From Actinomycetes bacterium (GTDB lineage: Bacteria; Actinomycetota; Acidimicrobiia; Acidimicrobiales; RAAP-2), in assembly GCA_021800645.1 (NCBI GenBank), contig JAJYYT010000094.1, positions 1 through 7,796 on the forward strand: a stretch of 7,796 nt of DNA, read 5' to 3'. Position 1 is the first letter of the stretch, and each line of letters begins with the position of its first letter. The position numbers were made by a program, and so were the translations under genes. Positions 1 through 4,993 of the stretch are shown here, piece after piece. The notes under the pieces are model-generated. The model searched no databases, was not told where the DNA came from, and was given only the letters and a program-made list of their open reading frames with translations.

Positions 1-501
1 GAGGGCGTGGTGCCGCCGGTGCGCCCGGTGAAGGGCCACACCCTGCGCCTTCGCGCAGAAGCCGGCCGAGAGGCGTTCCCGCACACGGTGCGTGGGCTCG
101 TCCACGGGCGTCACTGCTACCTCGTCTCGCGCGCCGACGGCACGGTCGTGATCGGCGCGACCTCGGAGGAGCGCGGCTACGACACGAGGGTGCAGGCGGG
201 AGCGGTCCATTCGCTCCTCGACGACGCGCGCCTCCTCCTCCCCGCGGTGGACGAGTGGGAGCTCCTCGAGTGCATCGCAGGGCTCCGGCCGGGCTCCCCG
301 GACAACGCGCCCTTCGTCGGCCCGACGAGCGTCGCGCGCCTCGTCGTCGCGACCGGCCACTACCGCAACGGCTTCCTGCTCGCGCCCATCACCGCCGAGG
401 CCATCGCCGAGCACCTGACGGGCGGCGAGATCCCGGCGCCGCTCGCTGCGTTCCGCGCCGACCGGCACGTGGAGGCCGCACGGAGCGAGCGCCCGTCCTG
501 A
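1..501 (+). CDS. thiO: Glycine oxidase ThiO, C-terminal part (5' end outside window)
   Basis: This is the C-terminal 166 residues of an FAD-dependent amine oxidase of the DAO/ThiO family. The frame is open from base 1 and ends in TGA at 499-501. ThiO oxidises glycine to the imine (dehydroglycine) used to build the thiazole ring of thiamin. The visible part holds the substrate-domain strand pattern YLVSRADGTVVIGATSEERG (residues 40-59), then AGLRPGSPDNAPFVGP (93-108) and the C-terminal FAD-binding stretch TGHYRNGFLLAP (118-129). The last two match the GLRPG and GH(F/Y)RNG blocks of Bacillus glycine oxidase, whose arginines contact the substrate carboxylate. The N-terminal GxGxxG dinucleotide site must lie upstream of the window. 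A thiS gene follows directly, which favours ThiO over a general D-amino-acid oxidase. The last dozen residues are charged and family-variable. Identification is strong; only the start is unknown. Confidence 0.93.
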   Translation, partial: EGVVPPVRPVKGHTLRLRAEAGREAFPHTVRGLVHGRHCYLVSRADGTVVIGATSEERGYDTRVQAGAVHSLLDDARLLLPAVDEWELLECIAGLRPGSPDNAPFVGPTSVARLVVATGHYRNGFLLAPITAEAIAEHLTGGEIPAPLAAFRADRHVEAARSERPS

Positions 502-504
502 AGG
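500..504 (+). promoter_or_regulatory. Ribosome binding site GAAGG favouring the GTG-510 start of thiS
   Basis: GAAGG overlaps the thiO stop codon and lies 5 nt before the in-frame GTG at 510. No comparable Shine-Dalgarno sequence precedes the later in-frame candidates (ATG 558, GTG 582, GTG 636). This is the reason for choosing the longer thiS reading. It is a short purine match in GC-rich DNA, so support is moderate. Confidence 0.45.
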
Positions 505-509
505 CGAGC

Positions 510-836
510 GTGACGGTGGACGCGAGCGCGGACACGACGCTGAACGGGGCGGGCGACATGGACGCGACGGTGAGCACGGCGGTGAACGTGACGGTGAACG
601 GGGCCGACGACGCGGACGCGACGGTGAGCACGGCGGTGAGCGTGACGGTGAACGGGGTGCGCCGGACGGTCCCGCCCGGCACGACGGTCGCGGCGCTCGT
701 CGCCGAGCTGGGTCGAGGGAGCCGAGGCGTCGCCGTCGCCGTCGACCGGGAGGTCGTGCCGCGCTCCCTGTGGGAGGAGGTCGTCGTGACCGAGGGCGCG
801 AACGTCGAGGTGGTCAGCGCGGTCGCCGGAGGCTGA
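510..836 (+). CDS. thiS: Sulfur carrier protein ThiS with repeated N-terminal extension
   Basis: The C-terminal 66 residues (43-108, from GTG 636) are a full-length ubiquitin-like ThiS: the VTVNG first strand, the VPPGTTVAALVAELG helix region, VAVAVDREVVPRSLW, and a terminal GG (107-108). The GG tail is adenylated by ThiF and thiocarboxylated to deliver sulfur to ThiG during thiazole synthesis. ThiS is normally about 65-70 residues. Here the frame stays open another 42 codons upstream, to GTG 510 behind a GAAGG, giving 108 residues. The extension contains an 18-residue tandem duplication (residues 12-29 and 30-47, each starting NGA and ending in a VTV strand), so the first beta strand of ThiS is effectively copied. 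thiO ends 8 nt upstream, so the pair is probably co-transcribed. No thiG follows; the next gene is unrelated. If translation really starts at GTG 636 the product is a canonical 66-residue ThiS and the repeat is untranslated. Confidence 0.85.
   Translation: MTVDASADTTLNGAGDMDATVSTAVNVTVNGADDADATVSTAVSVTVNGVRRTVPPGTTVAALVAELGRGSRGVAVAVDREVVPRSLWEEVVVTEGANVEVVSAVAGG
561..657 (+). repeat. 54-bp tandem duplication at the start of thiS
   Basis: Bases 561-603 and 615-657 are 43 of 43 aligned positions with a single A/G difference (ggtgaac against ggtgagc), offset by 54 nt or 18 codons. A more degenerate third copy may lie at 507-550 (gcgtgacggtg...tgaacgggg). The unit spans the codons of the first beta strand of ThiS, so the array either lengthens the protein or shifts its start. 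Confidence 0.85.
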
Positions 837-997
837 CCGAGCCCGCGACAGGTGAGCGCAGCGCGCGACAAATGCAGCGGGTGGCGGCCGCGTGACGACG
901 TCGCCGCGCCCGGGCGCACGGATCGGGAGATCGGACTGCGCGAAGCCCTCGCGAAGCCCGAGGTTCCGGGGCGCGAAACCGGAGCTTCCGGGGAAGA
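837..997 (+). other. Intergenic region thiS-patatin, with alternative hairpins
   Basis: This 160-bp gap has no credible gene. Short open stretches here lack ribosome sites and family resemblance. It contains the direct repeat cgcgaagccc (near 938-960) and two copies of TTCCGGGG (964-971 and 986-993) flanking CCGGA (979-983). CCGGA can pair with TCCGG at 965-969 or with TCCGG at 987-991, but not both. The second pairing (5-bp stem, 3-nt loop) runs into the purine stretch GGGGAAG used as the ribosome site of the next gene. No TPP-riboswitch core was recognised. Confidence 0.4.
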
Positions 998-2422
998 ATG
1001 GCCCTCGTGGAGCCCCACGGCAAGACCGCCTTCGTGCTCGCGGGCGGTGGCACGAAAGGCGCCTTCGAGGCCGGGGCCATCTCCTACCTCGTGGAGGAGG
1101 AGGGCGTGGTCCCCGACGTCATCACCGCCACCTCCGCAGGGGCGGTGTGCGCCGCGGTGCTCGCTCAGGCGCGCACCCACGAGGAGCTCGTCGCGCGCTC
1201 ACGCGAGCTGCACGAGGACCTCCTGGCCATGACCCGGGCGGACCTGCTCTTCGGCAAGCAGCCTTGGGTCGCAGAGCTCGACGGCACGCTCTTCGGCCGC
1301 GCGATCAACCACTGGGTCGTCGAGCGCACCCGCCCTCCTGTGCCCGGTGGCGCTCCCGTGCCCGGTCGCGCGGACGCGCCGTCCGAGGGCGCCGGCCCGC
1401 AGAGGCGGCCGCTGCTCCGCCTGGTCGTCCAGGCCGCTCAGGTCGTCCGCGCGCTCCCGAGCCTCGGACGTGCGCGGCGCCAGATGCGAGGTCGCACCGG
1501 GTCCCTGCTCACGCTGGACCCCCTCGCGGAGCATCTCCGCCACGGCGGGCGCGGGATCGCCCCTGTCGACCCGGCGCTCATCGCCCGGCCGGGGCTCGAC
1601 CTCCGCCTCGCGGTGGTGGCGCTCGGGGCCGGGACGCTGCGCTACGTGACCGAGGACGGGACGATCGTGGGCGCGGACGCCGTCACGCCGGTGCCGGGCG
1701 CAGCGGGCGGGCCGATCGACCTCATCGACGGGGTCGTCGCCTCCGCGAGCGTGCCGATGCTCTTCCCCGCGCGCCCGCTCGCCGGCGACGCCTACGTGGA
1801 CGGCGGCGTCGTGGAGAACGTCCCGGTGGCCGCCGCCTCCGCGCTGGGGGCGACGCGCATCTTCGCGATCCTCGCGGTGCCGCTCGACCCCCCGCCGGAC
1901 GACCACGACTACGCGCATGCGAGCGCGCCAGCCGTGTTCCTGCGCGCGGTGGGTGCCATCTCGTTCGCCGAGCGGCAGCGCTCGAGCCTCTCACCGAGCC
2001 TCCCCGCCGGGACCGAGCTCACCGTCATCGACCCGCTGGTCGACGTGGTCGGGCCCTTCGACGTCGCACGCGGGCTCATGCTCGTGAACATGGACTACGG
2101 CTGGATGCGAGCGGCGGACGTGTGCGCGGACGTCGGCGCCGCGACCCGGCGACGCGCCGCCGAGGCGACCGACGCGATCGTCGTCGCGCGCACCCAAGCG
2201 TGGCACCTCGAAGAGGAGATGTGGTCGCGCGGAGGCGCGACGTCCGGCGACCTCGCTGCGCTCTCCCGCTCCAAGCGGATCGTGCGCGACGCGCTCAGCG
2301 AACGCAAGGACCTGGGCCTGCCGACCCCCCACGACGCCGCACGCTGGTGGTCCGGGTACGAGGTCCACGAGGGGACCCGGCCGACGGCGCTCCCGCCGGA
2401 CCTCTTCGACGACGGGCACTAG
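998..2422 (+). CDS. Patatin-like phospholipase family protein
   Basis: A 474-residue serine acyl hydrolase of the patatin family, expected to cleave acyl esters of phospholipids or other lipids with a Ser-Asp dyad. The oxyanion-hole glycines are at GGGTKGAFEAG (16-26). The nucleophile elbow is TATSAGA (43-49) with Ser46. The ASVPMLFPA block is at 250-258, and the catalytic aspartate is Asp268 in VDGG (267-270). The nucleophile motif is AxSxG rather than the usual GxSxG. Between the elbow and the aspartate, residues about 108-170 form a Pro/Arg-rich, low-complexity insert. The C-terminal 170 residues are helical and not assigned. No signal peptide or membrane segment is apparent, so it is probably cytosolic or membrane-associated. 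ATG 998 is preceded by GGGGAAG. The gene lies alone between thiS and the convergent pobA and ends in TAG within a CTAG shared with the opposite strand. The substrate cannot be told. Confidence 0.9.
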   Translation: MALVEPHGKTAFVLAGGGTKGAFEAGAISYLVEEEGVVPDVITATSAGAVCAAVLAQARTHEELVARSRELHEDLLAMTRADLLFGKQPWVAELDGTLFGRAINHWVVERTRPPVPGGAPVPGRADAPSEGAGPQRRPLLRLVVQAAQVVRALPSLGRARRQMRGRTGSLLTLDPLAEHLRHGGRGIAPVDPALIARPGLDLRLAVVALGAGTLRYVTEDGTIVGADAVTPVPGAAGGPIDLIDGVVASASVPMLFPARPLAGDAYVDGGVVENVPVAAASALGATRIFAILAVPLDPPPDDHDYAHASAPAVFLRAVGAISFAERQRSSLSPSLPAGTELTVIDPLVDVVGPFDVARGLMLVNMDYGWMRAADVCADVGAATRRRAAEATDAIVVARTQAWHLEEEMWSRGGATSGDLAALSRSKRIVRDALSERKDLGLPTPHDAARWWSGYEVHEGTRPTALPPDLFDDGH

Positions 2423-2523
2423 CCGGCTCGTGTCGTCTGGGCCAGAGCTCTCACCTCGCCGCTCGGGATCGTCACCGTCTGAGGCAGGCGCAGCAGCTCC
2501 TCGGCCGTGAGCTCGCGTGGCAC
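2419..2523 (-). pseudogene. Possible truncated small HTH/excisionase-like remnant downstream of pobA
   Basis: After the pobA stop (2553-2551) the same frame reads on for 43 codons to a TAG at 2421-2419. From a GTG at 2523 it gives 34 residues beginning (M)PRELTAEELLRLPQTVTIP. The amphipathic, coding-like composition, and an opening that recalls the N-termini of small actinobacterial AlpA/excisionase-type HTH proteins (xRELTxEELLxLPxxVxxP), suggest the start of such a gene. It is cut off before any HTH could form. No ribosome site is visible upstream of GTG 2523. Its stop shares CTAG with the patatin stop on the other strand. It could equally be a chance frame or a read-through tail of PobA. 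The family resemblance is from memory and weak. Confidence 0.25.
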
Positions 2524-2550
2524 TGCGTCTGGAGCTTGCCGTCGTCCGGC

Positions 2551-3744
2551 CTACGCGCCGATGGGCAGGCCCGCGTAGCTCTCGGCCAGGGCGGTCGCGC
2601 GCGCCCTGGAGGACACGGTCATCTCGAGCTGCGTGCGCTGGAGCTCGGAGACGAAGGGGTCGCCGGTCGTGTGCAGGGTCGTGGTCATCCACCACGAGAA
2701 GTAGGTCGACCGCCAGACGCGGCGCAGCGCGCTGTCCGAGTAGGCGTCGGCGAGGCGTGGGTCCCCGTCCCGCAGCAGCGAGACGAGGGCCGGCGCGAGG
2801 AGCGCCACGTCGGCGAAGGCGAGGTTCAGCCCCTTGGCACCCGTAGGGGGCACGGTGTGCGCAGCGTCCCCCGCGATGAACAGCCGCCCATGGCGCATCG
2901 GGGCCATCACGAAGCTCTGGAACGGCAGGACCGCCTTGTCGAAGATCGGACCGCGCTCGAGCTCCCAGCCTGTCTGCCCCTCGCCGAGCCGGGTGGCGAG
3001 CGCGTCCCAGATCTGCTCGTCGGACCACTCGGCGACATCGGTGCCCACCGGCACCTGCAGGTACAGGCGGCTCACGGTGGCCGATCGCATCGAGTGGAGC
3101 GCGAAGCCCTCCGGGTGCCAGGCGTAGATCAGCTCGTCGGTGGAGGGGGGCACCGCGGCGAGGATGCCGAGCCAGGCGAAGGGGTAACCCAGCTCGAAGG
3201 TCGAGCGCACCGAGGCGGGGATCGACTGACGGCTGGGGCCGTGCTTGCCGTCGCAGCCCGCGATCGCCCTCGCCTCGAGACGCACGGGCCTTCCCTCTGC
3301 GTCGGCGAAGGACACCGAAGGGAGGTCCGTCTCGACGTCGTGCAGCGCGGTGCCCGAGACCGCGTAGTAGCACGCCTGCCCCTCGGCGTCCCTCGCTCGC
3401 CCGAGATCGAGCTGGAGCTCGCTCTGGCCGTAGAGGTGGACGCCGCGTCCGACGAGCTCGACGAAGTCCACGTGGTGGCGGTGGCCCGGCCATTGCAGGT
3501 AGATCCCGCGGTGGGGCTGACCCTCCTCGGCGAGCCGGGACCCGAGCCCTGCCTTGTCGAGGAGCTCGACCACCGCGCTCTCGAGGATGCCTGCGCGGAT
3601 GCGGGACTCCACATGCGATCGGCTGCGGTGCTCGACGACCACCGACTCGACCCCGTCGTGCGCGAGAAGGTGCGAGAGGAGCAGCCCCGCCGGCCCGGCT
3701 CCGATGATCGCAACTTCGGTCTCGACCGTCTGCACACGCGTCAC
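2551..3744 (-). CDS. pobA: 4-hydroxybenzoate 3-monooxygenase
   Basis: A 397-residue class A flavoprotein hydroxylase that converts 4-hydroxybenzoate to protocatechuate with FAD, NAD(P)H and O2, feeding the beta-ketoadipate pathway. The length matches Pseudomonas PobA (394). Visible motifs are the FAD site GAGPAG (15-20), RIRAG (48-52), YGQ (105-107), the NAD(P)H/FAD DG motif AGCDGKHGPSRQSIP (162-176) and the GD motif AGDAAHTVPPTGAKGLN (291-307). Active-site residues known from the Pseudomonas enzyme align here: Tyr207 (Y201), Ser218 (S212), Arg220 (R214), Arg226 (R220), Tyr228 (Y222), Pro299/300 near P293, and Tyr390 (Y385). This makes 4-hydroxybenzoate the likely substrate rather than another phenol. 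The helix that sets cofactor choice reads HRSRSHVESR (39-48), unlike RQTPDYVLGR in the NADPH-specific enzyme. The start is GTG 3744, with GAGGTGG 7 nt upstream. A longer frame to 3948 runs inside the regulator gene and is rejected. The iclR gene lies 38 nt upstream on the same strand. Confidence 0.96.
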   Translation of the reverse strand: MTRVQTVETEVAIIGAGPAGLLLSHLLAHDGVESVVVEHRSRSHVESRIRAGILESAVVELLDKAGLGSRLAEEGQPHRGIYLQWPGHRHHVDFVELVGRGVHLYGQSELQLDLGRARDAEGQACYYAVSGTALHDVETDLPSVSFADAEGRPVRLEARAIAGCDGKHGPSRQSIPASVRSTFELGYPFAWLGILAAVPPSTDELIYAWHPEGFALHSMRSATVSRLYLQVPVGTDVAEWSDEQIWDALATRLGEGQTGWELERGPIFDKAVLPFQSFVMAPMRHGRLFIAGDAAHTVPPTGAKGLNLAFADVALLAPALVSLLRDGDPRLADAYSDSALRRVWRSTYFSWWMTTTLHTTGDPFVSELQRTQLEMTVSSRARATALAESYAGLPIGA

Positions 3745-3751
3745 TAAACCG

Positions 3752-3758
3752 CCACCTC
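3752..3758 (-). promoter_or_regulatory. Ribosome binding site of pobA (GAGGTGG)
   Basis: On the minus strand GAGGTGG ends 7 nt before GTG 3744. It is a near-ideal Shine-Dalgarno sequence at ideal spacing. It fixes the pobA start within the 38-nt gap after iclR and argues against the longer upstream frame and against the GTG at 3735. Confidence 0.8.
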
Positions 3759-3782
3759 GGGTGCTGCGTCCACTTCGCCTTC

Positions 3783-4523
3783 CTACTGAGTGAAATGCCG
3801 CTCTCCGATGCTGCGCCGGATGCCGTTGGCCGCGACCTCGAGAGCGGCGACGAGCCGGGTGCGCTCGGGGTCGAGGCTCGCGACGATGAGCCCGAGCGCG
3901 GCGATGACCTCGCCACAGCCGTTGCGAACCGGCACCGCGAGGGAGCACGCACCCAGCGACATCTCCTCTTTCGTGTGCGCGTAGCCGTCTCGTCGCACCG
4001 CCCGCAGCTCTTCCTCGAGGACCCGGGGATCGGTGATCGAGTACCGGGTCATCCGGGTGAGGTGGCTCAGCACGTACGACTGGACGTCCTCGGGGGCGTA
4101 GGCGAGCAGTACCTTGCCGACTCCGGTCGTGTGAAGAGGCAGGCGACCGCCGACGCGGCTGACGACCGGGATCGAGTCATTGCCCGAGATCCTGTCCAGA
4201 TAGAGCGCCTTCGTCTCCTCTCGCACGGCGAAGTGCACGGTCGCAGCCGTGGCCTTGTACACGTCCTGGAGGAACGGGGCGGCGAGCTGGCGCAGGCCGG
4301 AGGGCACAGGTGCGAGCAGGCCCAGCTCCCAGATGCGCTGGCCGACCTCGTAGGAGCCAGAGGCGGTGCGCACGAGCGCCCCCCAGCTGACGAGCTCGCC
4401 GAGGAGCCGGTGGGCGGTGGCCATCGGCAGGTCGGCACGCTGGGCCAGCTGGCGCAAGGTGAGCGACGCGTGGCCCGCGTCGAAGGCCCCGAGGAGCGCG
4501 AGGGCGCGGGACGTGACGCTCAC
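3783..4523 (-). CDS. IclR-family transcriptional regulator (PobR/PcaR-like)
   Basis: A 246-residue one-component regulator. Residues about 4-68 form the winged HTH: SRALALLGAFDAG, then LTLRQLAQRADLPMATAHRLLGEL as helices 2-3, and the wing ALVRTASGSYEVG. A linker helix (about 66-92) leads to the GAF-like IclR effector domain, with LPLHTTGVGKVLLAY (128-142) and the ligand-pocket strand SLGACSLAVPVRN (189-201). IclR-family PobR, PcaR and PcaU proteins sense 4-hydroxybenzoate, protocatechuate or beta-ketoadipate. Because pobA follows 38 nt downstream on the same strand, the likely effector is an aromatic acid and the likely target is this operon and perhaps the divergent binding-protein gene. The start GTG 4523 is the most upstream possible start in frame. 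Its ribosome site is poor (AGGGAA about 14 nt away), and a 24-bp minisatellite lies in its leader. Family certain; ligand inferred. Confidence 0.93.
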   Translation of the reverse strand: MSVTSRALALLGAFDAGHASLTLRQLAQRADLPMATAHRLLGELVSWGALVRTASGSYEVGQRIWELGLLAPVPSGLRQLAAPFLQDVYKATAATVHFAVREETKALYLDRISGNDSIPVVSRVGGRLPLHTTGVGKVLLAYAPEDVQSYVLSHLTRMTRYSITDPRVLEEELRAVRRDGYAHTKEEMSLGACSLAVPVRNGCGEVIAALGLIVASLDPERTRLVAALEVAANGIRRSIGERHFTQ

Positions 4524-4576
4524 GCCGGGCCGCCGTGCGTTCCCTGCGATCGCAGCCTCCCTTCTCCCTGGTCTCC

Positions 4577-4690
4577 CTGGCCTTCTCCGGCCCTGGGTCT
4601 CGCTGGCCTTCTCCGGTCCTGGCTCCCTGGCCTTCTCCGGGCCTGGCTCCCTGGCCTTCTCCGGCCCTGGCTCCCTGGCCTTCTCCGGCC
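4577..4690. repeat. 24-bp tandem repeat (minisatellite), about 4.7 copies
   Basis: Copies begin with CTGGCCTTCTCCGG at 4577 (26 nt, two extra bases), 4603, 4627 and 4651 (24 nt each, one or two changes) and 4675 (partial, ending near 4690). A degenerate partial copy precedes at 4560-4576. The copies are adjacent with no spacers, which rules out CRISPR. The plus strand is strongly pyrimidine-biased. Within each unit GGCC-TTCTCC-GGCC can form a 4-bp hairpin. The array lies 54-167 nt upstream of the iclR start, in its probable 5' leader. Confidence 0.92.
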
Positions 4691-4727
4691 CCTTCCCCGT
4701 GGTGCCTTCTCCCGTCCTTCTACTGGA

Positions 4728-4746
4728 TGGAACAAGCTTCTTGCCA
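4728..4746. promoter_or_regulatory. Candidate operator: imperfect palindrome between the divergent genes
   Basis: TGGAACAAGCTTCTTGCCA has TGG...CCA ends and an inner CAAG-CTT-CTTG inverted repeat. It sits in the AT-richest part of the divergent region. IclR-type operators are short imperfect palindromes often rich in TGGAA/TTCCA, so this is a reasonable site for the neighbouring regulator. The symmetry is partial and the assignment is inference. Confidence 0.25.
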
Positions 4747-4842
4747 GCGTCGAGGCCGACTTGTTAAGAACGTGTGATAGCACCTGCACCGTACGCCGCG
4801 GCCATGCCATCCCGGTGGCGACCGGAGGGAGGCGCTGGCTGA

Positions 4843-4980
4843 CCCGGCGACGAGACAGCCGGGCGACGAGACAGACCCGGCCACAGGCAGGAACAGACGC
4901 GGCGACAGGCAGGCTGGCACAGGCCCGACGACAGGCCAGGCAGGCACAGACCCGCCGAGCACACGATCCGACGAGCACAG
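4843..4980 (+). repeat. CA-rich leader with degenerate ACAG repeats and a stem-loop
   Basis: GGCGACGAGACAG occurs at 4846-4858 and again at 4862-4874. After that come repeated looser units built on ACAGGCAGG, GGCACAG and GACGAGCACAG up to 4980. The trinucleotide ACA occurs about ten times in 140 nt. CCCGGC (4843-4848) and GCCGGG (4858-4863) can form a perfect 6-bp stem with a 9-nt loop that overlaps the first repeat. The region immediately precedes the binding-protein start, so it is probably its 5' untranslated leader. Confidence 0.55.
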
Positions 4981-4993
4981 ATTGGGGGAAGCG

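Larger units (their letters stand above)
4524..4993. promoter_or_regulatory. Divergent intergenic region between iclR (-) and the binding-protein gene (+)
   Basis: This 470-bp stretch holds no convincing gene. From the iclR side it contains a pyrimidine-biased 24-bp minisatellite (about 4560-4690), then an AT-richer zone (4720-4785) that is the best place for the divergent promoters, then a CA-rich leader (about 4840-4980) with repeated ACAG motifs. Hexamers near TTGCCA (4741-4746) and TAAGAA (4765-4770) have an 18-nt spacing but match the sigma-70 consensus poorly, so no promoter is assigned exactly. Several open frames cross the region only because of its composition. Confidence 0.5.

Noticed and set aside
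837..997. TPP riboswitch near the thi genes
   Set aside because: The region is downstream, not upstream, of thiO-thiS, and no conserved TPP-aptamer core was recognised.
2423..2550. Intrinsic terminator between the convergent patatin and pobA genes
   Set aside because: Only the 8-bp palindrome AGAGCTCT and short GC matches are present, with no stable stem followed by a T-tract on either strand.
892..3747. A 951-codon open frame on the + strand running across the patatin and pobA genes
   Set aside because: It has an Arg/Gly/Pro-rich composition typical of the shifted or antisense frame of GC-rich genes, no ribosome site, and it overlaps two genes with clear family motifs.
3745..3948. A 68-residue N-terminal extension of PobA
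   Set aside because: It lies wholly within or just after iclR. GAGGTGG before GTG 3744 and the 397-residue length fit the known family.
1991..3952. A 653-codon open frame on the - strand across pobA and the end of the patatin gene
   Set aside because: It is one frame off pobA. The pobA frame carries all catalytic motifs, and this product is low-complexity Arg/Ala/Pro.
4560..4690. CRISPR-like array
   Set aside because: The 24-bp units abut with no spacers, so it is a minisatellite.
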